NCBI GenBank assembly: GCA_002110485.1
Contig: MOWL01000026.1
Coordinates: 186,001 to 250,000 of the forward strand
Direction: 5' to 3'
DNA: 64,000 nucleotides
Source: Emergomyces orientalis
Lineage: Eukaryota > Ascomycota > Eurotiomycetes > Onygenales > Ajellomycetaceae
The notes under the pieces are model-generated. The model was not told where the DNA came from. It ran no database searches and was given only the letters and a program-made list of their open reading frames with translations. The position numbers were made by a program, and so were the translations under genes. Shown in pieces: positions 11,302 to 22,004 of this stretch (positions within the stretch are counted from its first letter, which is position 1; each line of letters begins with the position of its first letter).

Positions 11302-11883
11302 TTTTTCTCATTTAATTTAGAAAAAAAGTGAATCAATTCAGTTTTATTCATGTCAAACTGAATATAATTTTCATTTTCTTTTTGAATGATTTCTCTTGCT
11401 GCATTTTCAATTAATAAACAGTTTTCTTTTATTATTTTTAAATAATATAATAATGCAATATTATCAATGTAGCTGAGTGTTCTCACTAGCTTTATTTCTC
11501 TGTTTTAAAATAATATTCTTATATATATCAAAAATAGAATGAAAGAGACTGAAGATTTCTGAGAGACTTCTATTTCAATTTTTATTTTCTTTTGTTTTAT
11601 TTCATTAAAAAATAACTGAATGGTTCTTTCTGACATAAAACAACTAACTCATTTTATCAATGATTTTGAAGTATTTAATTTCATCAGAGTTTGAATTAAA
11701 TGCTCTTTTGAAACATAATCAAATGCATTTTTTATATTAATAAAAGCAGCAGTTGAAACTAGTTTTTCATTTCTAGCTAATTCTATATCATGAGTTAGAG
11801 AAAATACTGCATTTATTACTGAGTTTTGCTTTCTACCCCCTATTTGATCATAAAATAATAGATCAGAGTCAGAGATAGTACTT
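11302..11883 (-). mobile_element. older LINE-A copy, minus strand, upstream half
   Basis: Minus-strand reverse-transcriptase sequence: LSTISDSDLLFYDQIGGRKQ, INIKNAFDYVS, SLIK*VSCF (TGA at 11651-11649), RTLSYIDNIALLYYLK, up to NEKNEYIIL at 11302, where the young LINE-A was inserted. It is 5' truncated next to the LINE-B tail. A TGA sits at the same Trp site in this copy, in the fragment at 2118 and in the full-length element at 8865. Confidence 0.88.
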
Positions 11884-13305
11884 AGATATTATTATTATTA
11901 TTATTTCTACACCACTTAATCACAAGAATATGTGGAGCTCTGCTTAATATACAAAGTAAGAAAAACTCTGTGACAGACATGATCTGTCACTGAACTAAAA
12001 ACTCTCTGATCTTCAGATCTATTTCACTCTTTAATATCTTCAAAATACTGCAGAGCAGTCACAGCTGCTTTTAGAGAAAGAGATATCTCACATCAAAAAG
12101 AAAGACAAGATCACTCACAACTACTCTCAGTAATGAATATTTAACATAGAAAATCTCTCACTGAAAGTGTCTGTCACTCTTCATGTCTTCGCCTGCCCTG
12201 CCTCTCACTCAGAGCTTTGGCCAGAGTGAACTGTCCAAGAATACCCTGTTTCAATTATTATATGATTAATCTGTGCAGTTTCTCTGCTGTGTTCAACAGC
12301 CATCTCTTATTCACTCTTTCTTTGTGTTCCAACTCCGCTCGCTCTGCGCTGAACTGTGTGCAGTGCACCATCACATGAAGCACAGTTTCATGCTCATATC
12401 CACATGGGCACTCTGGTGTGGGAAAATCTGGCACTTTTCTTCTATGTAAAAATGCTGCCAGGCCTGTCTTGCCTGTGTGTAGTTGAACTATTAGTGAGCT
12501 TTGAGCCTTGCTCAGGCCCTTATGCCACTTTAGCTGCTTGATGTCTGGGGGTCTGTCAAACAGTTCTCTTCATGATGTAGTGCGTGCTCTTCAAATGTTA
12601 TGTCATCTAATTACTGATTCCTTCCATACTCATCTTTTGAAGAATTAATCAGTTAGATGATTTAACTGACTCTCTCTCTCTCTGTACTGTTTTGTTTCTC
12701 TCATTCACTGCACACTTCATTTCTGCTGCATTTTTACTGAATGCAGTACAGTTTTCACTGGTATCACATGTCTGCTTTCTTTACACTGAAGTCTGGTTCT
12801 GATCTGTGCACATACTTGCTGTATCTGTTTCATGACTTCTGTTTCTCTAAGCCGCTCAGTTGTTTTAGCCACCATTCCATCAAGATACACACTTATTGGC
12901 AGTGTAAATGTTTCAGCTTTCAGTAAGGTGATTGGTGTTGCTCTATAGGCTTCTGCTATGATGTGCAGACATTCATTTTGAATCTTCTCCAGATCTTTTA
13001 ACAGCTGGCGCTGTTGTCGAGGCTCTTGTTGAGTTGCCTGCGGTTGATGCCATGCCAGCATGTCATATGTGATAGCTGGCCTGATCACAGCATTGTAGAC
13101 TCTACGGGCTTGCTGAAGAGGGAGGCCCCATGTTGACTGTGTGATCTGTGTGAGAGCTCCTATTTGCAATTTTAATCTGTCTATAACTCTGTTTATATGA
13201 CCTCGCCATCTCAGCTTGGAATCAAGCCATACTTCTAGCACCCGCATTTCCTTCTGTGGTGGTATTTCTCGCTGTGGTAGTTGTAGTGGGTAGGCTAGTT
13301 AAGAG
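11884..13305 (-). mobile_element. LINE-B fragment, 3' part of a different non-LTR element
   Basis: Minus-strand remains of a second LINE with normal base composition. 13247-12717 gives the thumb region of a reverse transcriptase (MRVLEVWLDSKLRWRGHINR, LPLQQARRVYNAVIRPAITY). 12545-12250 gives the part after RNase H with the knuckle CPCGYEHETVLHVMVHC. The RNase H core between them is missing (internal deletion). The 3' region ends at 11905-11884 in an (AAT)n tail. Stops and frameshifts rule out activity. Confidence 0.8.
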
Positions 13306-13444
13306 CCTAGTTGGGCGGCGGTATTATGGGGGGAATGATAACCTCTATGATGGCCTGAGAGGACAGACGCGGTGATCAGTTATATAGAGTGTTAAAATAT
13401 GTATATAGCTTAAGATGTAAACTGCAGAGATTTGTTCTGTAGAT

Positions 13445-13789
13445 GTTAGAGTCTGTCTTTTATTTTCTTTGTATTCATGTCATGAGTTATTTTGTCAATT
13501 ATTAATTTATTTTCTTTGTAATCACTTGAAAATTAGATGTAAAAAGAGAATATAAATAATCTTTAAAGATATTTATAAAAAAAATATAAAAAAAAAGAAA
13601 AAATCAATTTGCTGACTATTCTGAGCTGGAATTCAAGTATTGCAAGTGCTATTTGTTTGAAGAAAAAATGTATATTAATTAGTTTTAAAGTTAGAAAAAT
13701 CCTGAGACTCTTTGAGTCTCAGGTAGATATCATAGTCTCTGACTGCATATATCTATAATGGAAGAATAATAATAATAATGAAGACAATG
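13445..13789 (+). mobile_element. 5'-truncated LINE-A 3' end
   Basis: Direct repeat of about 10949-11285 with few differences, ending in the same GAAGAATAATAATAATAAT tail. It contains no coding sequence. Severe 5' truncation is typical of LINE insertions. No clear target duplication was found. The 140 bp before it (13306-13444) holds nothing I recognise. Confidence 0.85.
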
Positions 13790-14814
13790 AACATTTTCTA
13801 AGTGTAATAAGCCTATGCTGATAAATCGGCATATGATATATAGGGCTTATAATAGAAAACTAGAAAACATTAAAAAAAGAGAAGAAAAAGAAGAGAATGA
13901 AAAAGAGCAGCAGCAAAGATATTTAATGTGTGCAAACATGGAGTGAAGTGGAGTGGAAGAATCATTGTCTGCGAAGGCCAGCTCGCAGGTTGGACTTCTC
14001 TTGAGGCGAGTGATCGGCGAAGAATCGGCGAAAAATCATGGAGTGTCCGCTAGCTATGCGGAGCGGAATGGTCAATTAACTGGGCGTAGCCCATCACAGT
14101 AATACAGTATAAATTTTATTGGTTGCATGCTCATGCACACATCATGATACAGCTGTCAGATCTATGGTCTATCTCGCAAAGAGTATGAAAACAGTACAGT
14201 AAACCTCAGATGAGAATTTGTCGCTTAATGAAGATTCCTAAGAATGGGAAATATTGAAATATTGAAATATTGCTGCTAACTAGAGGGAATCCATAGAGGT
14301 TTATAACCACGTGATATCCGCAATGAGTGCCCGAATAGCCGCCGGAGATTCCACCGATTACAGCACTACCAAGCAACTAGCGTGATGAGCGGTTTTAGGA
14401 AACCTTCTGGGGTAAATCACCATCTTGCTTTGGACCTGGATTTTTGAGATTCCGGCAATCACGACATTTGACCCTTCGATCTGGCAGGCCCGTGAACCGG
14501 ATTCGGATTATCAGATCGGAAAGGAGCAATTGAGCAGAAAATGTTTCACGGTCTCGTAAGAACATTGGATTGTCTTGCTTAAACAATTCTAAACAAAAAA
14601 GCACAACCAGCCAAAGCTTCTCAACACCCATCCTCCTACCATATAATACACAAAGAGGTTGCCTTTCTCCTCGCCCTGAGGACGCCCGCCCCCCCCCCCC
14701 CCCCCCTCCCCACCAACTGTCCCATGGACACCAAAAGACACTCAGGTTCGTCGCCGTCGTCTAGGATAATCAGTGGCTGAACTTAACGAAATGACGAAAT
14801 GGATATTCCCTAAC
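13790..14814. other. no supported gene
   Basis: No confident gene. A minus-strand open stretch at 14395-14631 is unsupported by start context or by any family I know. A run of 18 C at 14689-14706 is prone to length errors. Confidence 0.5.
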
Positions 14815-15478
14815 TTACCAATTACCGAACACACCAGCACAGCTAATCTTCTCCTTCAAACGTAGCGCCAATTCCGGGTGCTTTTGCAGAAGATTGGAGA
14901 GCGCACTCTTCAATTTTTGGTCATTATTGAAGTTCAGCTCAGGTTTCCCAGGCACAGCAAAGGGAATGATATTCATCAGATCCTGGATATCCGTCACCTC
15001 CTTGGCGCCGCCTTGACGTTCATACTGTGATAGGATTTTCTCCCGCAAGATCCATTCTGGGCCAAATATCTTCACGGGGCACCCGTTGATATTCATGGTC
15101 CGTCGACTGGCAGTCTGAATATTGTATTGAGGACGTTGTGGCCAGCTCTGGAAATCGAATACTTCGAGCTCTACCACACGGGAACCCCCCCCCTGGTAAA
15201 GCCAGTTTGTATCCCGGAATAGTATGGCCGAATTGGTTGACCGGTGCAAACTTGGACGGATACTTCGTGACCAGTTCGGTGGTCAAACGGTCGGCTGTGA
15301 TCATGCGTTGATCCACCTGAATGACCAAGTCAACATCCCCAGTCATACGACCAGGATCAGTGACAGTCAGGCAAGCAGCAGCACCACCCATGATGGCGTA
15401 GTCGACCTGCATTGCATCGAGGGTTTGCGCCAATTCGACAACAACAGTTCTGAGCTGCTGATCGTTGAGTGCCGACAT
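14815..15478 (-). pseudogene. nucleotidyltransferase-like protein, frameshifted in a G run
   Basis: The first part (15478-15194) reads MSALNDQQLRTVVVELAQ, then MGGAAACLTVTDPGRMTGD and VDLVIQVD, a nucleotidyltransferase-fold signature (G-G plus D-x-D), and reaches YKLALPGG. The second part (15184-14815), in another frame, continues with SRVVELEVFDFQSWPQRPQY, VKIFGPEWILREKILSQY and a helical tail ending at 14815. The switch falls exactly in nine consecutive G (15185-15193 as C on the plus strand); eight would keep one frame of about 220 residues. That points to a 1-base expansion or a sequencing error. The family is common in filamentous fungi with unknown substrate. It may therefore be an intact gene. 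Confidence 0.7.
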
Positions 15479-16355
15479 GGTCGTGAATTGGGAAAAAGTC
15501 GGCGACGGCGGCAGGCGAAAGGGTTGTTTTCGAAGATGTTTGATCAGAGATAGCTGGAATGTTCAAGGAGAATCGGTGTCGACGACAAGACAGCTCCATT
15601 ACCCGGCTGAAGTGAGCTTTATATATTGTTCATTGCATCGTTTGCGAGAGGCACTGGTTGCAATCCAGCGGCAAGTGAAACTCGAAATCAGATTAATTCC
15701 GAGATCTGAGCCAATCTTCGTTGCCCTCCTACTCTGACTGGGGCATTCTTGCCAGTCAGAAGACTTCCAGAGCACCATGGGGATCCGCTTTTCCTTTTCA
15801 ACAACTGTGCCGCTGGGAAATTGTGATGCCGGGGAGCGCCTAACTTACAGAAGTAGCAGGCGTCATCCTCGAGGTTGGGCACTTCGCTGAAACCCGTACG
15901 TAGCTCATGTGTGCGTGAAACTCGTCAGTTCCCGATCTCCAATAGATAAATAAAGGTTATCCTCACAGCCCCCATATAGCAACCGCTGCTGGCCTTTGAT
16001 TAATGCGAGCATATTGAACTCCTTAGCCGCTGGGAACTGCAGGCGGCAACCCTGCTTGGACCAGTGATTCGCCCGGCCAGGGTGTGGTGCTCCTCGGATT
16101 TAGCCCAGCAAGCTGCCGCTGGCGCTATCTATATTGTACTATCAGATAGCCGCCCAATGACGTAAAGTCTGTGATGTTTCAAAGAAGTTCCCATTGCTAC
16201 TTTGTTTGGCTGAGATTTCTCCTCTTTAAAACTGAGATGAGTTTGTTGAGACAAGACGGCTGGGTGGTTGCTGTCCTTTTTTAGCCTGTTGCTACAGAGG
16301 GCTGTATCTAAACTACTTACGTGCAAGAGCTGTTTACATCATCAGGGATCATAAC
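15479..16355. other. intergenic, no gene seen
   Basis: Open frames here are shadows of the neighbouring gene or too short. The stretch runs from the nucleotidyltransferase promoter side to the first gag-only element, whose target duplication ATAAC is at 16351-16355. Confidence 0.5.
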
Positions 16356-16452
16356 TGTGGGAGCCATGGCCTCCTATTACGGACTAGCGCCCCGTACACA
16401 CACATATAGCCACTAGATAGCCACACCAATACAACCACTCAGACGTCCAACA
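16356..16452 (+). repeat. 5' LTR of gag-only element 1
   Basis: 97 bp, TG...CA ends, identical to 17909-18005. Confidence 0.95.
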
Positions 16453-16586
16453 GGTTATGGCCCGGATTGCTCCTTTTTTTTAAAAACCTTCCGCATATTT
16501 TCTTTATTTTTCTGAGATATAAAACATCTCGCGAGCTGCATCACTGAACTGCAGAAAAAGAGACCTGATGTAAAGCAAGAAAAGCT

Positions 16587-17813
16587 TTGATCACGGGAAA
16601 GATTAATAAACAAATGGCCCCAATAACACGTGCTACTGCGGGACTGTTAGATACACCTGCAAGCAACATGGATGAACACGAATATGAACAGGATACACCT
16701 ACTCCTATGCCTAGGGGGGGTGAAATGGGATCTCAAATGGGAGATCAAATGAATGAAAACACCATGATCCGGATGATGATGGAGTATATGGAAAAACAGG
16801 ACAAATGAATGAAAATGCTTATACAAAAACTGGAGAGCAACTCAAGCTCTCTGACTCAAGATCCTATTAAGAATAAGATTGACAAATTTCGAAAAGACGC
16901 GAAGACCAAGCTGGAGAGAAAGCATGCAGTCATTTTAAATGAATTCAATTACTTGGAATGGAAGAGCTCTATTCTTGCGGATGCACATCTTATTCAAGCA
17001 AAAGATATTCTCATCAAGGAAGAAACTATGCCTTCTACAACAGTTTCTCTGAATATTGAGCTCTGGAACAGAAAAAATGAGCTTCTTTACACATGAATCT
17101 TTCAATCTTTGAATGCCACTGTACGCGATTCCCTGGGACCACTGGATGAGATTCATATAGCAGTCATTCTATGAAAAAATCTTGCACAATGCTATGTCAT
17201 ATCTCATGCAGAAGAACATCTTCAAACCACAAAAAAGATGAGAGATTTATGTCTCAAGAACAACAATTTTCACATCTATCTTGCGAATTTCCGAGATCTC
17301 AAGGCCAAGCTTGTATCTCTGGGGGAAAAATGGGCTGAGAGTACTTACCATGACCTCTTCATACTGGGATTGGGAGATTGGCAACAGGAATTCATTAGAG
17401 CGAAGCTGGATGAATTCTATGCTACTAAACAGGGCCCCATACAGAACTTGAACCTCGATGATTTGATGGATCAATTAGCTACACGAGCCACCGCCGCTGT
17501 CACTACTCGCTCTATCACTACTTCTACTACCAATAGCCGCCTCTCTACTGCGAACTCTAATGATGAACGTCCTTGTCACTATTGCGAAAATACTGGTCAT
17601 CTAATCAAATACTGTTGGTTCAGAGACCCAAGCCTCGCGTATGGAGATTGGAAGGAACGTAATAAAGAGTGTATCGAGGCATTGAGGGATAAGAATAGGG
17701 ATAGAGATAAGAGAAATCTTGCAAATCAGCCGGGTGAGGGATTCTATGTGGGGGTTTCACCGGATATCAACGAGCTTTTGAAATGCCAGCCAAGTTACCC
17801 TAATAATGGATAA
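16587..17813 (+). pseudogene. Copia-type Gag of element 1, three in-frame TGA
   Basis: One frame from about 16587 to a TAA at 17811-17813, broken only by TGA at 16806, 17094 and 17172. The first usual ATG is 16614. The middle has the Copia Gag pattern (LNEFNYLEWKSSI, then AVIL*KNLAQCYV, where Copia Gags normally have W-x-x-L-x-x-x-Y, then GLGDWQQEFIRAKLDEF). A zinc knuckle CHYCENTGHLIKYCW lies near the C-terminus. The TGA at 17172 falls on the usual Trp. The true terminator is TAA. By the standard code the protein is cut into four pieces. Confidence 0.85.
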
Positions 17814-17908
17814 GTATGGCTATGACGAACGGAATGGGTGTAGTGGATATGAGATTTCAATGGGTTTTTAATGTATATTAGCAGCACGGTAGCTAGTCCG
17901 AGGGGGGG

Positions 17909-18005
17909 TGTGGGAGCCATGGCCTCCTATTACGGACTAGCGCCCCGTACACACACATATAGCCACTAGATAGCCACACCAATACAACCACTCAGACGTC
18001 CAACA
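17909..18005 (+). repeat. 3' LTR of gag-only element 1
   Basis: 97 bp, identical to the 5' LTR and preceded by the purine tract GAGGGGGGG. Confidence 0.95.
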
Positions 18006-18015
18006 ATAACTATGT

Positions 18016-18126
18016 TGTTGGAGGTCCTACACAAGCCCTATCCCACGTGACCCACACACACATATATTAGCTGCCGCTAGCCACTAGATAGATCATAACA
18101 ACGAACCACGTTCAACCTCTCTCACA
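18016..18126 (+). repeat. 5' LTR of gag-only element 2
   Basis: 111 bp, identical to 19155-19265. Confidence 0.95.
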
Positions 18127-18191
18127 GGTTATGAAGCCCTTGCACTTCTACGAAGCGTTATCATGCAATAATCTCTTGATTAAAGACCTCT

Positions 18192-18728
18192 TCTTTCATT
18201 CAAATACCCAATATCTTCAAAAGAATCAAATACCTGTCAATACAAGATCCACCAACTGCCACATATGAGGGATCCAACCGCTCCTTCATAGAACGCCTCC
18301 TTGCTATCCGCGTTGAATACATCCGTATGGGGTACAATGTCCCCAACTTCATATTTTTCGACAAACTTCTCAATGGGCTCATCAAGAGCTGGTCTTCATT
18401 CATCAAAGATCGCATGGATCACGCTGCGAAAGATGGTAATACTCCGCCAATGGAAGATGATATTCTTGGCCTTTGCAAGGATATACTACACCGCCTGCCA
18501 TTGAACGATAACCTCGATGCTGCTACTGGCTATGTGAAGAATACCACCAAGGACGAGAAGAATAAGGATAACAAGAACAAGAAGAAATGCAACCATTGCA
18601 AACAGAATGGTCATGAAGAGCCTTACTGCTGGTTTGCACACCCTGAGAAGCGTCCTGCTGATTGGAAGGATAAGATCAAGAATGAAGATTCAACACCTGA
18701 ATACACCATCAATGAACAGGTCTTCTAA
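18192..18728 (+). pseudogene. C-terminal Gag fragment of element 2
   Basis: Open frame without a proper start, containing ERLLAIRVEYIRMGYNVPN, then FDKLLNGLIKSWSSFIKDR, a Lys-rich stretch and the knuckle CNHCKQNGHEEPYCWFAHP, ending in TAA at 18726-18728. The N-terminal Gag half is missing. The knuckle and the downstream P-x-x-W match element 1 and the Copia Gag, which supports common ancestry. Confidence 0.75.
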
Positions 18729-19154
18729 CTGATAACCATGATACCGATGATAACCGCCATGATAACTAAGATAACCATGATAACCGGGCCACCGATTGCC
18801 CATATGACAACCCATGATAACCAAGCCCCAGTGCCTATATGATACCGATAGCCATGATACCCGGGCCACTGATTGCCCGTATGATAACCACGATAACGAT
18901 AACTATAACAATGAAAAACACAAAAATATGAGAATGAGATCCCGCAGCGTTTGGAACAGCTGAGGGGGTAATACCAGTACAGGAAGGACGGATTTGGGCG
19001 TTTTTTCTTGCATGTTTTTATGTATTAGCATGTATGGGCCTAGTCCCGATGAGGAAACTAGATGCCAACTTTTGTAATTAATTATTATTGCAGATTTGAA
19101 TGATTTGGGCGTTTTCACAGCTGCGTGGGCTAGCTGGCCTGCGTAGCATGGGGG

Positions 19155-19265
19155 TGTTGGAGGTCCTACACAAGCCCTATCCCACGTGACCCACACACAC
19201 ATATATTAGCTGCCGCTAGCCACTAGATAGATCATAACAACGAACCACGTTCAACCTCTCTCACA
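19155..19265 (+). repeat. 3' LTR of gag-only element 2
   Basis: 111 bp, identical to the 5' LTR. Confidence 0.95.
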
Positions 19266-19578
19266 TATGTAACTAGCTAAGCGAGGTTCTATTTATAATC
19301 AGGCGTGACAAATTGGGTGAACTCTAAACCCTAGTAGAGTTCAATGAGGGTTTTGATCACGTAACCTTGGTTTCTGCTTGGCCTTGCCAATATTCAACAC
19401 GGATATAAAACCATTCCACATGGCCTGCACCCAACTAACCAGAATCAAAAACGCTCGTTGTCACAGTTTTCAGCCAAGCAAAACCCACCAGCGCCCGCTT
19501 CACCACCAGACAAACCCGTACGCCCTGGCCAGCATTTCTCTCAAGTCGGCTAGCTTTTAATTACCCGTGTATCTAGCC

Positions 19579-20424
19579 ATGTTCAGACGCCCGCAAGATC
19601 ATGAGCCAGATCCAGAAATATCACAACTTGGTCATATTCTTTCACCTCTCCGCATTTACACATGGGGCCCTTCTGCCATGAGTTATCTAGGTGTTCCCAT
19701 AGTGATAAGAGTAAGCTCTTTACTTCCAAAGAAAAATCTCCGTGCATTGCTGCTAACTGTACATGAATAGCTCCCTATGGTGGTGGTCCAGGACAAAGAT
19801 TTTGAGAAGGCAACTCATAAACTTGAAAACTCTGGATTTATTTCTTCTTCTCCGAACCGCAATCCTGCCCCTGAAATTATGGCAGACCTTCCAGATCCAC
19901 AAGCTGTTCTGCAGCAGATAAATGAAGGTTATGAGCGTGTAGACCGCTCTTGCAAGACCTTCAACTGTCCAAGCCATCTATTAGAGAGCTTTCAACAAAT
20001 ACTTTTGATTCCAAGCTCATTTGCCAGTCTCCCTGATTTTAGTACAACAACAGAATTGAATGTGACAAAGCAGTCTGCCGCGCTTGCAACTGCTCAATAT
20101 GACATATACGGCAACATCTTATACCCACACCAGCAAACATTACTTGAAAGTCTCATCAGAGCTGCTGTTGTTGAGGAAACCAATGCTGGGTTCACATCCT
20201 GGGCGGCTTCAATGAAAGCGTGGGTCTCCATGATGGTCGGATATTTGGGCATAGAAAACGATATTCTAGATGATTGCTTGGATGAACAGGTTGCAACATG
20301 GTATAGTACACACTTTGGTCGAATACATGAGAGCAAGTACGGGCCATTCGACCGCCGCATATCGAAACGCCTTGGGTCTGGGAAAGAATTACCTGTTGAC
20401 ATGAGTGGCCGTCCCATTTCCTAG
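19579..20424 (+). CDS. conserved fungal hypothetical protein, two exons
   Basis: Exon 1 is 19579-19710 and exon 2 is 19771-20424. The 60-nt intron has donor GTAAGC, a CTAAC branch box and acceptor AATAG, and removes an apparent in-frame TAG. The product is 261 residues. The junction gives YLGVPIVIR-LPMVVVQDKDF, the pattern of a Pezizomycotina family in which a G-V-P strand is followed by an acidic V-x-D segment; a nucleotidyltransferase-like fold is possible but not shown. The C-terminal half is helical (WAASMKAWVSMMVGYLGIEN). It is one of the few apparently intact host genes in the repeat-rich part. The 300 bp before it (19271-19578) shows no gene. Confidence 0.7.
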
Positions 20425-21635
20425 AAAGGCATCTGTTCCTGAACGGGAGGAGAGAAAACCAAAGATATGATATGAATCTAGGTTATTGACGGCAGCTTAT
20501 TTATCGGCTAGTTACGGATCTATAGATCGAGTGAAACTAATTCTATGGACATTAAATGAGAAGGCTTTAACACTGATTTCAACGAACGCATATGCATGCA
20601 AATCTATAATCAACGCGTCCTTGAGCCTCGGGAATGGGTAGTTTTGCCAATACCATACGACGCACATTCTGCACATCAACGCCTTGAAGTCCATGATAAT
20701 AGAGGGAATTAAATTTCTCATCTATTGCAGTGTCCACATAACAACATATCCCCCATTCTTCACAAAAAGCATGGGCCACCATCCCCTATTCTTCGTGAGG
20801 GCAGCCCGCCATATCTTCATGGAAGGCAAGGCCCACCATCCCCCTATTTCTTCCCTGAGATGTAGATTAGCCATGTCGAGGCCACCCTTTTCATGTTGAA
20901 AAGTGGGAATCGTGAGTCAGTCACGCCTGTTATCCTGCTTCTATTTTGGGCTATCAGCAGCTACCATTTCTGGATTCCTGGATTTTTGAACTTGACCTTT
21001 CATATCTATATTTCTATTTTTGCCCTGATATCCACAATAGCAGATTTGGTTCCATATCTTGAATGATTAAAAACCACCGATCGTGGCTAAGGAGCACAAT
21101 GTAAAATCTCTTGTTTTTAATATAACTAGAGGAGACAAAGAAAATATGACTGTACAAAAAACGAAATTTAAAGTAGCAAAACCAGGAACCATAAATCGCA
21201 CCCGGCCAAAATTACGCAAGACGTGGAAACACAGAACAAGAACCATTCTTGAAGAGTACACAAGTTAGAACAAAATCCGTCGAGCGGCAGCAATGCCGCT
21301 GATATCCAATTTCTGCGCCGCGGTAGCATCCATCCATGACTGCCAATCACCCGTTTGACAGGCAAGCCTCATGCTCCAGGTTTTAATTTAAGACTTCAAT
21401 TACAAACAACTAGCTTCCCTATCCTGGCCTTGAAGCATCCGTCTCCACAGAACTCAATCCGAGAACAAGATTATCGGTTTCAGATGGAGAGCAGTGATTA
21501 ATGAACCCCGATTCGTATAGTATGCCCCATATTAGGAGATGAGTTAATGCGCGTAACCGGCTTGCTGAAGTATAATCTGTTCAGTTGTTTATCCACGGCC
21601 ATCTGACGATGGATCCCATTATCAGCATACTTATC
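20425..21635. other. no supported gene
   Basis: Nothing firm. A minus-strand open stretch at 20579-20782 (with GLQGVDVQNVRRMVL and LPIPEAQGRVDY) reads like real protein, but no start, splice partner or family could be found, so it may be a gene relic. Confidence 0.4.
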
Positions 21636-22004
21636 TCATATCACACAGAAACGGATAAATATATCCACCAACCAATCCTCCCCCAACGAGAGCTGAGCTT
21701 GACCGCCGTCTGTCGCGATGCCATAGAAATCGCATTGTCCCAGTCTGCAGACATAGTGTAGCCCTCTCGGAACACTTTTGTCGGCCCCTGATACCTGCAT
21801 CTTACTCGACATACCGCAATTGCAGGGTGGGTTTTGCGGATCATTACCACGCCCATCTTTAAAGACAAGAAAATTGTCGCAAGGTTGGCATTTGTAGTAG
21901 GGGCGGCCAGCGTTTCCCTTGCGATTTGAATGCCGAGTCACGAAGAGGCGTCCAGGACGTCCACATCGTCTGCACGTCGGGGCGGTCCGCGGGGCTGGAG
22001 CCAA
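21636..22004 (-). CDS. GRF-type zinc finger protein
   Basis: About 122 residues with two cysteine clusters in the fungal GRF-finger arrangement: CRRCGRPGRLFVT, then GNAGRPYYKCQPC, FKDGRGNDPQNPPCNCG and the GRF finger end HYVCRLGQCDFYG. GRF fingers bind single-stranded nucleic acid in proteins such as TOP3A and APE2; small fungal proteins consisting only of such modules are common and uncharacterised. The start is uncertain: the frame stays open a little upstream and no ATG is well placed, so an upstream exon is possible. Confidence 0.6.
   Translation of the reverse strand: MAPAPRTAPTCRRCGRPGRLFVTRHSNRKGNAGRPYYKCQPCDNFLVFKDGRGNDPQNPPCNCGMSSKMQVSGADKSVPRGLHYVCRLGQCDFYGIATDGGQAQLSLGEDWLVDIFIRFCVI

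Larger units (their letters stand above)
16356..18005 (+). mobile_element. gag-only LTR retrotransposon 1 (Copia type, non-autonomous)
   Basis: A 1650-bp element bounded by two identical 97-bp LTRs (TGTGGGAGCC...GTCCAACA) and by a perfect 5-bp target duplication ATAAC (16351-16355 and 18006-18010). A primer-binding site GGTTATGGCCCGG follows the left LTR directly and resembles the complement of the anticodon half of initiator tRNA-Met. A purine tract (GAGGGGGGG) precedes the right LTR. The interior has a gag frame only: no protease, integrase, reverse transcriptase or RNase H. Its layout matches the TR-GAG class described in plants. Identical LTRs mean a recent insertion, so an autonomous relative must supply the enzymes. 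Confidence 0.92.
18016..19265 (+). mobile_element. gag-only LTR retrotransposon 2 (Copia type, non-autonomous)
   Basis: A 1250-bp element with identical 111-bp LTRs (TGTTGGAGGTCC...CTCTCACA) and a perfect target duplication TATGT (18011-18015 and 19266-19270). A primer-binding site GGTTATGAAGCCC follows the left LTR. The interior holds only the C-terminal part of a Gag. From 18729 to 19154 it is non-coding, with a tract built on repeats of GATAACC (about 18735-18905). The LTR shares two blocks (ACACACACATATA and CCACTAGATAG) with element 1, so the two belong to one lineage. Its target duplication begins one base after that of element 1. Confidence 0.92.

Noticed and set aside
18735..18905. 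GATAACC-rich tract as a telomere-like or origin repeat
   Set aside because: Units are irregular and it lies inside a gag-only element whose limits are fixed by its LTRs and target duplication.
20579..20782. protein-like minus-strand stretch
   Set aside because: Reads well, but no start, splice sites or family could be assigned, so it is mentioned only as a possible relic.
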